60,736 bases of DNA from an uncultured Porphyromonadaceae bacterium (GCA_902491515.1 CABUIC010000015.1:1-60736), one strand, 5' to 3'; shown: positions 24,413 to 32,895, counted from the first letter of the stretch. Numbers and translations: made by a program. Notes: generated by a model from the letters alone, not told the origin.

Positions 24413-25834
24413 ATGAAGAATTCTCCGCGTATTGGCATCTCCGACAACCCGAAATCGGCCTTTGAAGCCGCTGTAGAGGCCTTTGTCAGCTCCCGTCGGC
24501 TCCTTCGCAAGGGGCCCGGAGCGGCGCCTGTGGTAGTCGGCCTGAGCGGCGGAGCCGACTCCGTGGCACTACTTTTTTCCCTCCACGCCCTCGGCTACGA
24601 CGTCCGCGCCGCCCACTGCAATTTCCACCTCCGTGGAGCAGAGTCCGCTCGCGACATGCGCCACGTCCAGGACCTCTGCCGCGCCCTCGGCGTCGACCTC
24701 TACGTGAAGGATTTCGACGTCCCGGCCCGGCAGCGCGCCACCGGCGAGAGCACCGAAATGGCCTGTCGCTCCCTCCGCTACGAGTGGTTCGCCTCCCTCC
24801 TTGACCGCGAGTACGCCCAGGCTCTCGCCGTCGGCCACCATCGCGAGGATCAGGCCGAGACCGTGCTCCTCAACCTCCTCCGCGGCACAGGCCCCGCAGG
24901 TCTCGCCGGAATGAAGCCCCGTAACTCCGCCGCAATCGGAGGACTCACCGTCGTCCGCCCGCTCCTCGAGCGCTCGCGCGCGGAAATAGAAGAGTACCTG
25001 CGCGCGTGCGGAGTCGCCTGGGTCACCGACAGCTCAAACCTCGCCGACGACTTCCTCCGCAACCGCATCCGCCACAGCCTCCTCCCCCTCCTCGAGGAAA
25101 TCCGCCCCGGGGCCCTCGACGGCATCGTCCGCACCGCCGCGCAGACCGCCGAGGCCATGGAGTTCTATCAGAACCGCCTCCGCGCCCTCGCCGCCGACTG
25201 CATGGAGGCCTCCCGCCTCGACCTCGCCGCCCTCTCCGCGGCCGCAGGCTCCTCCGCCCCCATGGCCCTCTTCGAGCTCCTGCGCCCCATGGGCTTCGGC
25301 ATGACCCACGCACGAAATATCCTCGACGCCTTCGGAGCCGGGGCCTCCGGCCTCGTTTTCCAGGCCCCCGCCTGGCGCGCCGAGCTCTCCCGCGGTGTCC
25401 TCGAGCTAATCCCCGAAGGCGCCCAGAACCGCCGGGCAGCCGCAGAGGAGCCCGTGCGCGTCGACCTCCGCCGCGACGTCGCCGCCCCCCTGCGCATCGC
25501 CGTCACCTACCGCCCCGTCTCGGATTTCGCCGCCGAGCTCGCCGCCGGGCCCCTCTCCCCGAAGGTGGCCTTCATCGACGCCGACGCCGCCGGCTCCGGC
25601 CTATGGGAACTCCGACACTGGCGCAACGGCGACCGCATGCGCCCCTACGGCCTCGCAGGCTCGAAGCTCGTCAGCGACATCTTCGCCGCCGCAAGGCTCG
25701 ACGCCCGGCGCAAACGAGAGGCATGGCTCCTCACCTGCGACGGCGAAATCGTCTGGATTCCGGGCATCCGCTGCTCCGCACTCCACACCGTCGGCCCCGG
25801 AACGCGCCGATACCTCCGTCTCGAAATCGATTAA
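24413..25834 (+). CDS. tilS: tRNA(Ile)-lysidine synthetase TilS
   Basis: Attaches lysine to C34 of the CAU-anticodon tRNA-Ile so it reads AUA; an essential cytoplasmic ATP-PPase of 473 residues. The PP-loop S45-GGADS-50 sits in VVGLSGGADSVALL. HCNFHLRGAES, GHHREDQAETVLLNLLRGTG and VTDSSNLADDFLRNRIRH are TilS signature blocks. The C-terminal TilS domain includes WRNGDRMRPYGLAGSKLVSDIF. The ATG at 24413 (MKNSPRIG) is preferred over the in-frame TTG at 24401, which falls inside the -7 element. The glycosidase gene follows 35 bases later on the same strand. The start implies a nearly leaderless transcript. Confidence 0.95.
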   Translation: MKNSPRIGISDNPKSAFEAAVEAFVSSRRLLRKGPGAAPVVVGLSGGADSVALLFSLHALGYDVRAAHCNFHLRGAESARDMRHVQDLCRALGVDLYVKDFDVPARQRATGESTEMACRSLRYEWFASLLDREYAQALAVGHHREDQAETVLLNLLRGTGPAGLAGMKPRNSAAIGGLTVVRPLLERSRAEIEEYLRACGVAWVTDSSNLADDFLRNRIRHSLLPLLEEIRPGALDGIVRTAAQTAEAMEFYQNRLRALAADCMEASRLDLAALSAAAGSSAPMALFELLRPMGFGMTHARNILDAFGAGASGLVFQAPAWRAELSRGVLELIPEGAQNRRAAAEEPVRVDLRRDVAAPLRIAVTYRPVSDFAAELAAGPLSPKVAFIDADAAGSGLWELRHWRNGDRMRPYGLAGSKLVSDIFAAARLDARRKREAWLLTCDGEIVWIPGIRCSALHTVGPGTRRYLRLEID

Positions 25835-25869
25835 TCATCAATACCATAAATAAAACGCAAAAAACCGAA

Positions 25870-28125
25870 ATGAACCTCAAAACCACACTCCTTGCCGGAG
25901 CCCTCGGCCTCGCTTCCGCGGCCTCCGCGCAGACCGTTGTCGAGACCGACGCCTACTCCTGGCGCGGCGACACGATGTTCCAGGCCGACTTCTGGGCCAC
26001 GGCTCCCGCGCCCGACCACATCGTCAGCACCTATGCCGCCCAGCCTGGCTACTTCATGCCCATTTCCAAGGAATGGAAACTCAAGAACGACATCTCCTCC
26101 TATCCCCGCCTCTCGACGCCCAACCGCCTCCACGAGGCAATCTACAACATGGGCCTCGACGAGATGGTAAACGCCGTCGAGCCCGACACAACCCTCCGTA
26201 CAGGCAAGGAATGGGCCGGTGTATGGACCCGCGACGTCAGCTACTCCATTCTCCTCTCAATGGCATACCTCCAGCCCGAAGCCTCCAGAATCTCACTCAT
26301 GAAGAAGGTCGACTCTCTCGGCCGCATCATCCAGGACACCGGCAGCGGCGGCGCCTGGCCCGTCAGCTCCGACCGCGAAATCTGGGCCCTCGCAGCCTAC
26401 GAGCTCTACAAAGTCACCGGCGACCGCGCATGGCTTGAATACATCTACCCCGTAATCAAGCGCTCCCTCGACGACGACGCCAAGACCGTCCACACCGACG
26501 GCGGCCTCGTCAAGGGCGAGACCTCCTTCATCGACTGGCGCGAGCAGAGCCATCCCAAGTGGATGCAGACCGCCGACATCTACGCCTCCGAGGCCCTCGC
26601 CACCAGCATCGTCCACGCTCAGGCCCTCCGCATCCTCTCCGAGCTCGAGAAGGAGTTCGGCCCGAAGAAGGGCAATCAGTCCGCCGAATACCTCGCCGAG
26701 GCCGAGCGCATCGAACGGGCCGTCAACTCGCAGCTCTGGATGCCCGACAAGGGCTACTACGCAATGTACACCTACGGCGTGAACGAGCCCATCGTCAACC
26801 CCCGCGCCGAGACCCTCGGCGAATCCCTCGCCATCCTCTACGACGTGGCCGACGCCGACCGGGCCCGCACAATCACCGCCTCCAACCCCGTCACGCCCTT
26901 CGGCGCAGCTATCTTCTTCCCGCAGATAGCCGACATGCCCGCTTATCATAACAACGCCCTCTGGCCCTGGGTCGGCGCATACTGGGCCATCGCCAACGCC
27001 AAGGCCCGCAACGAGCAGGGTACCCTCGAGGCCATAGGCTCGGTCTTCCGCCCCGCCGCACTCTTCGCCACGAACAAGGAGAACTTTGTCCTCGACAACG
27101 GCGACATCGCCACCGAGCTCAATTCCTCCAACATGCTCTGGTGCCTCGCAGGAAACCTCGCCATTACCCATAAAATCCTCTTCGGCATCCGGTTCGAGAA
27201 GGACGGTCTGGCCTTCGCGCCCTTCGTGCCCAAGGCCCTCGCCGCTGAGCGCACTCTCGACGGCTTCAAGTACCGCAAGGCCACGCTCAACATCACCGTC
27301 AAAGGCTACGGCTCCGAAATACGCAGCTTCACCGTCAACGGCAAGGAGACAAAGCCCTTCATCCCCGCCGACGCAAAGGGCGTGAAGAACATCGTCATCA
27401 CCATGGCCGACAATGACGTCGCTCCCGTCGGCGTGAACCACACCCCCAACGTCAAGGCACCCCTCACCCCCATCGCCCGCCTCGAAGGAACAACCCTCGT
27501 CTGGAACCCCATCGAGTACATCGGCGAGTACATAATCGTCAGGGACGGCGAGCGCGTCGCCCGCACGCATTCCACAACCTGGGACGCCTCCACTCCCGGC
27601 GAGTACCAGGTAATCGGCGTCAGCGCCGACGGCGTCGAAGGCTTCGCCTCCCAGCCCATGAGCACCCTCCCCAAGCTCATGATCGAGAGCCCCGCCGAAA
27701 CTGCCGCCATGACCTCCTCCGAAATCAGCTACAGCCCCAAGGGCGCCGTCACGGGCTACACCGGCAAGGGCTTCGTTGAACTCGACAAGACCACCGCGCC
27801 CCTCGCCCTCAGCTTCGACGCTCCCGCTGACGGAACATACTACATCTCCGTCCGTTACGCCAACGGCAACGGTCCCGTCAACACTGAGAACAAGTGCGCA
27901 ATCCGCACAGCCTCCGTCGACGGCCAAAAAGCCGGCGTAATCGTAATGCCTACCCGAGGCGTCGCAAACTGGAGCGACTGGGGCTACTCCAACACCCTCA
28001 AGGTGCAGCTCACAAAAGGCCCCCACACCATCGCCCTCGACTTCCGCCCCGAGAACAACAACATGAACATCAACACCAACCACGCCCTCCTCGACGCGGT
28101 AAAGGTAGAATACAAGGCGAAATAA
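25870..28125 (+). CDS. Secreted six-hairpin (alpha/alpha)6 glycoside hydrolase with C-terminal CBM-like domain
   Basis: Exported enzyme of 751 residues. The signal peptide ends after ASAASA near residue 20. The catalytic part (about 90-500) has the alpha-helical barrel pattern of GH63/MGH1- or rhamnosidase-like enzymes. Candidate acids are in GVWTRDVSYSILLS and TSFIDWREQSHPKW, with WPWVGAYWAIANA and SSNMLWCLAGNLA as barrel helices. A Fn3-like segment follows (about 525-600), then a CBM6/35-like beta-sandwich (TYYISVRYANGNG...SNTLKVQLTKGPHTIALDF) near 660-745. The ATG at 25870 begins the signal sequence; the frame stays open into tilS but that part is not coding. The substrate and GH family number are not assigned. 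Confidence 0.8.
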   Translation: MNLKTTLLAGALGLASAASAQTVVETDAYSWRGDTMFQADFWATAPAPDHIVSTYAAQPGYFMPISKEWKLKNDISSYPRLSTPNRLHEAIYNMGLDEMVNAVEPDTTLRTGKEWAGVWTRDVSYSILLSMAYLQPEASRISLMKKVDSLGRIIQDTGSGGAWPVSSDREIWALAAYELYKVTGDRAWLEYIYPVIKRSLDDDAKTVHTDGGLVKGETSFIDWREQSHPKWMQTADIYASEALATSIVHAQALRILSELEKEFGPKKGNQSAEYLAEAERIERAVNSQLWMPDKGYYAMYTYGVNEPIVNPRAETLGESLAILYDVADADRARTITASNPVTPFGAAIFFPQIADMPAYHNNALWPWVGAYWAIANAKARNEQGTLEAIGSVFRPAALFATNKENFVLDNGDIATELNSSNMLWCLAGNLAITHKILFGIRFEKDGLAFAPFVPKALAAERTLDGFKYRKATLNITVKGYGSEIRSFTVNGKETKPFIPADAKGVKNIVITMADNDVAPVGVNHTPNVKAPLTPIARLEGTTLVWNPIEYIGEYIIVRDGERVARTHSTTWDASTPGEYQVIGVSADGVEGFASQPMSTLPKLMIESPAETAAMTSSEISYSPKGAVTGYTGKGFVELDKTTAPLALSFDAPADGTYYISVRYANGNGPVNTENKCAIRTASVDGQKAGVIVMPTRGVANWSDWGYSNTLKVQLTKGPHTIALDFRPENNNMNINTNHALLDAVKVEYKAK

Positions 28126-28142
28126 TGGCCGATAGGCCCCGC

Positions 28143-28180
28143 AAAAAAATCCCGCGCCCCAACCGGAGCGCGGGATTTTT
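28143..28180 (+). terminator. Rho-independent terminator of the glycosidase gene
   Basis: AAAAATCCCGCGC (28145-28157) pairs with GCGCGGGATTTTT (28168-28180), loop of 10 bases, ending in five U. It lies 20 bases after the stop and, being symmetrical, could also work on the opposite strand. Confidence 0.9.
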
Positions 28181-28224
28181 GTATAATATCCATAACTCAT
28201 TGAAAATTATGTATGTGTGGTGCC

Positions 28225-28240
28225 GCAAATCCTCGCAATG
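28225..28240 (+). repeat. GCAAATCCTCGCAATG short dispersed motif
   Basis: Related words occur at 53704-53719 and 53724-53740. Both places also carry the family E motif, so the two travel together. Confidence 0.5.
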
Positions 28241-28264
28241 TAGGGACGCACGGCTCGTGCGTCC
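28241..28264 (+). repeat. Family A palindrome, CACGGCTCGTG core
   Basis: TAGGGACGCA-CGGCTCG-TGCGTCC in the gap between the glycosidase terminator and slyD. One core mismatch from the 20214 copy. Confidence 0.75.
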
Positions 28265-28302
28265 TTTTGCAAGGCATTGGGCCTTAGCTGGTTATTAGGA
28301 CG

Positions 28303-28324
28303 ATTGCGATAATTGATTTGGCAG
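28303..28324 (+). repeat. Family E motif, copy 1
   Basis: ATTGCGATAATTGATTT then GGCAG. A copy with one mismatch lies at 53763-53784. Both sit just 3' of minus-strand genes (slyD and serB). Confidence 0.6.
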
Positions 28325-28327
28325 GCA

Positions 28328-28897
28328 TCAGCAGCATCCGCCGCCGCAGCAACCGCTTTCAGAGCTTTCGCCCCCGCAGCATCCGCCCCCGCAGCCTCCG
28401 CCGCAACCGTGGCTCGGCTGAAGCTCCTCGGGCGTCGCGTCGCGCACCACCGTCACCTCGCCCTTCAGGCGCACATTGTCCTTCGCGAGCGGATGGTTGA
28501 AGTCCACGACCACCGAATCAGGCTTGACCTCCTGAACGAGACCATCGATGCGGTAGCCGTCCGCCGTCATCATCGGCGCGAGAGCCCCGGGGTAGAAGGC
28601 CTCTTCGTCGAACTTGCCGTCCACCATGAAGATATCCTTCGGAAGCGTAACAACCTCCTCCGGGTCGTAGGGGCCGAAGCCCTCCTCCGGTGTGGCCGTC
28701 ACGTCGAACTTGTCGCCGGCCTTCAGGCCCTCGAGAGCCTTCTCCAGCGCCGGTACGAAGCCGCACGTTACACCGAAGATTGCCTTCTCGGGGTCCTCCG
28801 CCGTCATCTCGTGCAGGGCTTCCTCGCTCCCGTCGGGATTCACCCGCGAGAGCGTGTATGTCATCTCAAAATATTTTCCGGGTTTGATCTGTTCCAT
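28328..28897 (-). CDS. slyD: FKBP-type peptidyl-prolyl cis-trans isomerase, SlyD-like, with Cys-rich tail
   Basis: A folding helper of 189 residues that isomerises proline bonds, probably cytoplasmic. The FKBP/SlyD core covers about 5-150: YTLSRVNPDGSEEALHE, FVPALEKALEGLKAGDKFDV, PEEGFGPYDPEEV, DFNHPLAKDNVRLKGEV. The IF (insert-in-flap) domain lies between. The C-terminus (about 163-189) is a Gly-Cys tail with eight Cys in CxxxC and CC patterns, replacing the His-rich metal tail of E. coli SlyD and suggesting metal or thiol binding. It follows the dipeptidase gene by 22 bases on the same strand. Confidence 0.92.
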   Translation of the reverse strand: MEQIKPGKYFEMTYTLSRVNPDGSEEALHEMTAEDPEKAIFGVTCGFVPALEKALEGLKAGDKFDVTATPEEGFGPYDPEEVVTLPKDIFMVDGKFDEEAFYPGALAPMMTADGYRIDGLVQEVKPDSVVVDFNHPLAKDNVRLKGEVTVVRDATPEELQPSHGCGGGCGGGCCGGESSESGCCGGGCC

Positions 28898-28919
28898 GTC
28901 CTTTGTGTGTTTTTATGAG

Positions 28920-30572
28920 TTATTTGATTTCGGGAACCCGCAGGCGCTCGCCCGCGTCCTCCACTATCGAGCGGAAGTAGCGCTCGTTGTATCCGCCGAA
29001 TTCCGGCTGTACGGGCATACCCGTCTCCGAGCGCTTGAAGCTTCCGTCCTCGTTCTGTTTCTTGATGTTGCCGTCGAGGAACTTCACAAGGAGGTATTCC
29101 CCCAGCGCGCGGTAGTCCTTCGTCGCCTTGTCGGTCCAGCTCAGAGTCACCTCGCGCAACCGGGCCTGCGCCTCGGGGTAGGGGAGCGAGGCTATTTCGG
29201 CCTGCGAGGTATCCACGGCCTCGCCGATGGCCTTCTCCAGGCCTCCCTGTACGCGCCGGATGTCGGGAATCATCTGGCTGTAGCGGTTGTAGGCCTGGTT
29301 GGCCACGAAGTTGTTCACCCAGAACATCGAGTCCCACGAGAGGGTCAGAAGGTCGGCCGTCTTGCCGTCGAGAGCCGGCGGAATGGTGTCCGTAGAATTG
29401 AAAACTGGCACGTACACGCAAGTGTTCGCGTCGTCGACCCCGAACCAGAGGATCCCCTTCATCGCCTCAGGGCGCTCAGCGCTCATCGACGACACGAAGG
29501 AGAAGCCCGTCTGCTGTGTGGCTATCGCCCGCTCGTGGGTGTATTCCACCGAGTCGACCGTGAAGCCCATCGGGCGCCAGCGGTACGGCACGTCGAAGGG
29601 GCCCGCGCCTATGTCCTGCGTCATGTCGAAGGGCGTCCCCTCGAAGTGGTCGCGCATCATCTCCTTCAGGTCGGACGACGTCAGCTCCTTCGAGGGCTTG
29701 ACCCAGAGAGGCATCGGCTCGCCTTTGCCTTCGAGAATCCAGGGCAGATAGGCCTCCATCGTCCCCTCGGGCGTGAAGCGCCGGAAGTAGCTCCACACGC
29801 GTGCGTCGCATCCGCGGAGTGCTCCCGCGTCTGTCACGGCATAGGCCCGCGAGAAGTCGAAGTCCTCGTCCTTGCCCGTGAAGTAGCCCTGCGCCCGCGC
29901 GAAGTCAATCACATCCGGACTGTACAGCGTCTCCGGGTCGTTCTGAGGGAAGCGGTGGATGCGCGCGTGGTTGGCGTGGCCCGAGATGTGCCCGTCGGGC
30001 ACGCGGCGCGCCACCCACACGGCTCCGGAATCGGTTTTGCCCTTGCCGATGAGTTCCATAACCCACACCTCCTGAGGGTCGGCTATTGAGAAGCTCTCGC
30101 CTTCTGAGGCGTAGCCGTGCTCCTTCACAAGGGAAGTCATCACATCGATAGCCTCGCGTGCCGTCTTCGCCCGCTGGAGGGTGATGTAGATCAGCGAGCC
30201 GTAGTCTATCAGGCCCGAGCCCGCGAGCTCGGGGCGGCCGCCCCAGGTGCTCTCGGCTATCGTCAGGCCGTGCTCGTTCATGTTGCCGATGGTGGCGTAG
30301 GTGTGGGACACTTCCGGAATTTCCCCGAGATGCTTGCCCGTGTCCCATTCCACGACAGGGCGCATCGCCCCGGCGGGATGGTCGGCGGCTGCCTGACGGT
30401 AAAGCTCGCCGTAGAGCGTGTGCGAGTCCGCGGCGTAAGTGATGAGCGTGCCCTCGCCGGGGGCCGTGGCCCCGCGGGCGGCGATGAGGCTGGTGCAGCC
30501 CCATGCGTCGGCTGCCCCCATGAGCCCGAGGCCCAGTGCGAGCCCCGGTACGGTGAGAAGATTGGTTTTCAT
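28920..30572 (-). CDS. C69 family (U34) dipeptidase, secreted
   Basis: An Ntn-hydrolase of 550 residues that cleaves dipeptides. The signal region (MKTNLLTVPGLALGLGLMGAADAWG) is followed directly by C26 in GCTSLIAARGATAPG. Removal of the leader exposes the catalytic N-terminal Cys, as in the C69 family. Conserved blocks include TYAADSHTLYGELY, NEHGLTIAESTWGGR, YITLQRAKTAREAI and SFSIADPQEVWVMELIGKG. In Bacteroidales such enzymes are usually periplasmic and serve peptide use. It is probably transcribed with slyD (22-base gap) and convergent with nothing close. Confidence 0.9.
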   Translation of the reverse strand: MKTNLLTVPGLALGLGLMGAADAWGCTSLIAARGATAPGEGTLITYAADSHTLYGELYRQAAADHPAGAMRPVVEWDTGKHLGEIPEVSHTYATIGNMNEHGLTIAESTWGGRPELAGSGLIDYGSLIYITLQRAKTAREAIDVMTSLVKEHGYASEGESFSIADPQEVWVMELIGKGKTDSGAVWVARRVPDGHISGHANHARIHRFPQNDPETLYSPDVIDFARAQGYFTGKDEDFDFSRAYAVTDAGALRGCDARVWSYFRRFTPEGTMEAYLPWILEGKGEPMPLWVKPSKELTSSDLKEMMRDHFEGTPFDMTQDIGAGPFDVPYRWRPMGFTVDSVEYTHERAIATQQTGFSFVSSMSAERPEAMKGILWFGVDDANTCVYVPVFNSTDTIPPALDGKTADLLTLSWDSMFWVNNFVANQAYNRYSQMIPDIRRVQGGLEKAIGEAVDTSQAEIASLPYPEAQARLREVTLSWTDKATKDYRALGEYLLVKFLDGNIKKQNEDGSFKRSETGMPVQPEFGGYNERYFRSIVEDAGERLRVPEIK

Positions 30573-30628
30573 ATAATAAGGTAACGCAAATTGCCTGCTT
30601 TTATTTTACGCGCGCGAGTGTGCTTTTA

Positions 30629-31963
30629 TTATTTGACGCAGGCATTTGCTATGAATTCCGCTATGTTGCGGTCCGTGCAGTTCACGTAGTTCCCGAGGTT
30701 CTCTCCGTACTTCTCGAAGTCCTTGATTGACCGGCGTGCAACCCCGGAGCGTTCCGCGGCAACCACCACCGCCGGCGCCACCTTCTGCAGAAGTCGGTGG
30801 TCGAAGGGCTTCGGAAGGATGTACTCACGCCCGAACTCGAGCTTCTCGCCCGGGTAGAGCTCCCGCACGTCCTCCGGCACCTCTTCGCGGGCCAGCTCCG
30901 CGATGGCGTGCGCCGCTGCGAGCTTCATCTGGTCGTTGATTACGTCCGCACGGCTGTCAAGTGCTCCGCGGAAGATGTAGGGGAAGCCCAGTACGTTGTT
31001 GATCTGGTTGGGATAGTCCGACCGCCCTGTGGCATAGATGAGGTCCGGACGGGCCTCCAGAGCTGCCTCGCGTGCGATTTCCGGATTCGGGTTCGCCAGA
31101 GCGAAGACTATCGGCTTGTCAGCCATCGCGCGCAGCATCTCGGGCGTCACAACATCCGCCACCGATAGCCCTAAGAAGGCGTCAGCCCCCTTCAGTGCGT
31201 CAGCAAGGGTGTGCAGCCCGTTGTCAAGCGTCGCGAACTCCGCCTTTTCAGGGTTCAGGTCCTTGCGAGCCTCGGAGATGACTCCCTTGCTGTCGCACAT
31301 CACGATGTTCGACTTCCTGAGTCCGAGGGCAAGCAGTAGCTTCGTGCAGGCTATCGCCGCAGCCCCCGCGCCGTTCACCACAAGACGCAGGTCCTCGAAT
31401 TCCTTGTCCTGAAGATGGCAGGCGTTGATCATCGCCGCCGCAACGATTGTGGCCGTCCCGTGCTGGTCGTCGTGCATCACAGGGATGCCGCACGTCCCCA
31501 CGAGGCTCTGCTCGATTTCGAAGCATTCCGGAGCCTTGATGTCCTCCAGATTGATGCCGCCGAAGCTCGGGGCTATCGCCCTCACTATCTCGATGACCTT
31601 CTTCGGGTCCGTCTCGTCGATTTCGATGTCCGTGGCGTCTATCCCCGCGAATATCTTGAACAGCAGGGCCTTGCCCTCCATCACGGGCTTGGCCGCCGAA
31701 GCTCCGATGTTTCCGAGCCCAAGAACGGCTGTACCGTTCGATATCACGGCCACCGTGTTTCCGCGGTTCGTGTAAAGCCACTGGTCCTCGGGATTCTCGT
31801 GGATGGCGAGGCACGGATATGCCACTCCCGGAGAGTAGGCCAGAGCCAGATCCTCCGGCGTCGAGAACGGCTTCGTCGGTACCGATTCCATTTTTCCGGG
31901 ACGGGGAACCCGGTGGTAGCGCAGCGCTGCCGCACGCGCTTTATCTTCTTTGTTTTCTGCCAT
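30629..31963 (-). CDS. NAD(P)-dependent malic enzyme, short form
   Basis: Oxidative decarboxylation of malate to pyruvate (or the reverse); 444 residues. Malic N-domain: FSTPEDLALAYSPGVAYPCLAI, with TNRGNTVAVISNGTAVLGLGNIG near 66-88 and the acid cluster ECFEIEQ; then NAD-binding VVNGAGAAAIACTKLLLALG near 190. The phosphotransacetylase-like C-terminal domain found in longer MaeB proteins (about 760 residues) is absent; the protein simply ends at the malic C-domain. It is divergent from rpmB, with overlapping upstream regions, and pairs metabolically with mdh and the fumarate reductase in this window. Confidence 0.92.
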   Translation of the reverse strand: MAENKEDKARAAALRYHRVPRPGKMESVPTKPFSTPEDLALAYSPGVAYPCLAIHENPEDQWLYTNRGNTVAVISNGTAVLGLGNIGASAAKPVMEGKALLFKIFAGIDATDIEIDETDPKKVIEIVRAIAPSFGGINLEDIKAPECFEIEQSLVGTCGIPVMHDDQHGTATIVAAAMINACHLQDKEFEDLRLVVNGAGAAAIACTKLLLALGLRKSNIVMCDSKGVISEARKDLNPEKAEFATLDNGLHTLADALKGADAFLGLSVADVVTPEMLRAMADKPIVFALANPNPEIAREAALEARPDLIYATGRSDYPNQINNVLGFPYIFRGALDSRADVINDQMKLAAAHAIAELAREEVPEDVRELYPGEKLEFGREYILPKPFDHRLLQKVAPAVVVAAERSGVARRSIKDFEKYGENLGNYVNCTDRNIAEFIANACVK

Positions 31964-32063
31964 GTTCTATGTGTTTTTGTCCTGTTCTTGTTCTATAAGT
32001 GAAAAACGTTCTGCGTTCCCTATTGGTTTAATCGGAGAAATTGCACGCAAAAGTATGAAAAAA

Positions 32064-32095
32064 TTTGCATATATGGAAAATTTGTCGTTACTTTG
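32064..32095 (+). promoter_or_regulatory. Promoter of the rpmB-rpmG-DUF4295 operon
   Basis: TTTG (32064-32067), 20 bases, TTACTTTG (32088-32095), a one-mismatch -7. Predicted start near 32102, about 120 bases before rpmB. Confidence 0.65.
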
Positions 32096-32114
32096 CACTC
32101 TGAAAAAGTGGAGC

Positions 32115-32154
32115 ATCACCGGAAAGCCCTCGAGAAGATGCACTCGGGGGTGAT
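32115..32154 (+). promoter_or_regulatory. Structured leader element of the L28 operon (candidate)
   Basis: ATCACC (32115-32120) and CGAG (32131-32134) can pair with CTCGGGGGTGAT (32143-32154), giving a bulged hairpin near the 5' end of the transcript. Ribosomal protein operons are often autoregulated through such leaders, but I know no named motif for this one. Confidence 0.35.
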
Positions 32155-32222
32155 ATGAGAAGTGTGGTGCACCGCCATTTTGATGTAAAAGATTAAAACG
32201 AACGATAAACCATTAACCAGCC

Positions 32223-32486
32223 ATGTCAAAGATTTGTCAAATCACCGGCAAAAAGGCTATGGTCGGCAATAATGTTTCACACTCGAAACGCCGCACCAAG
32301 CGTAAATTCAACGTCAACCTCTTCAACAAGAAGTTCTACTGGCCCGAGCAGGGCATCTGGATCTGCCTCACTATCAGCGCCGCAGGTCTCCGTACCATCA
32401 ACAAGCTCGGCCTCAATGCCGCTATGATTCAGGCTGCCGAAAAGGGATTCCTCTCCGAGAAGGACATCAAGTTCCTTGGTTTCTGA
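32223..32486 (+). CDS. rpmB: 50S ribosomal protein L28
   Basis: Large-subunit ribosomal protein, 87 residues. The N-terminus SKICQITGKKAMVGNNVSHSKRRTKRKFNVN is the L28 signature with its basic RNA-binding stretch, and FLSEKDIKFLGF ends it. It is the first gene of a conserved Bacteroidota trio (L28, L33, DUF4295) and has a leader of about 120 bases. The gap to rpmG is 32 bases. Confidence 0.98.
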   Translation: MSKICQITGKKAMVGNNVSHSKRRTKRKFNVNLFNKKFYWPEQGIWICLTISAAGLRTINKLGLNAAMIQAAEKGFLSEKDIKFLGF

Positions 32487-32518
32487 TCTTTTAACTCACC
32501 TCACTTCACACTTTAACT

Positions 32519-32707
32519 ATGGCAAAGAAAGCAAAGGGCAATCGCGTGCAGGTGATCCTCGAATGCACTGAGCACAAGGCTTCCGGTATGCCCGGAACAT
32601 CCCGATACATCACCACCAAGAACCGCAAGAACACTACCGAGCGTCTTGAACTCAAAAAGTACAACCCCATCCTCAAACGTGTAACCGTTCACAAGGAAAT
32701 TAAATAA
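32519..32707 (+). CDS. rpmG: 50S ribosomal protein L33
   Basis: Large-subunit protein of 62 residues. VQVILECTEHKASGMPGTSRYITTKNRKNTTERLELKKYNP is the L33 pattern. Only one Cys (C15) remains, so this is the zinc-free C-minus type. It lies between rpmB and the DUF4295 gene with short gaps and is co-transcribed with both. Confidence 0.98.
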   Translation: MAKKAKGNRVQVILECTEHKASGMPGTSRYITTKNRKNTTERLELKKYNPILKRVTVHKEIK

Positions 32708-32722
32708 TACCTCTTTTACGAT

Positions 32723-32872
32723 ATGGCAAAGAAAACCGTTGCATCGCTCCAGAAGGGTGAAGGCCGCACCTATTCAAAGGTCATCAAGATGGTCAAGAGC
32801 CCCAAGACAGGCGCTTACATCTTCAAGGAAGAGATGGTCCCCAATGACGCCGTCAAAGACGCACTGAAGTAA
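32723..32872 (+). CDS. DUF4295 family protein, 49 residues
   Basis: A 49-residue basic protein, MAKKTVASLQKGEGRTYSKV then IKMVKSPKTGAYIFKEEMV, ending DALK. It is regularly found after rpmG in Bacteroidota. The position in a ribosomal operon and the Lys-rich N-terminus suggest a ribosome-associated accessory protein, but no function is established. It starts 15 bases after rpmG and ends 23 bases before the operon terminator. It is too short for common ORF cut-offs. Confidence 0.92.
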   Translation: MAKKTVASLQKGEGRTYSKVIKMVKSPKTGAYIFKEEMVPNDAVKDALK

Positions 32873-32895
32873 TAAAACCCATACATACATCTCAG

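Larger units (their letters stand above)
31964..32222. other. Divergent promoter region of malic enzyme and rpmB
   Basis: Contains the rpmB promoter, a possible minus-strand -7 element (TACTTTTG at 32055-32048) for the malic enzyme gene, and the rpmB leader with an imperfect hairpin. No gene is seen. Confidence 0.55.

Noticed and set aside
25006..25869. Extending the glycosidase frame upstream into tilS (start near 25006)
   Set aside because: Those codons overlap the real tilS frame and are Pro/Arg-rich; the signal peptide begins at 25870.
26293..28200. A 635-codon minus-strand frame across the glycosidase gene
   Set aside because: Same kind of antisense shadow; it has no motif, while the plus strand has a signal peptide and hydrolase fold.
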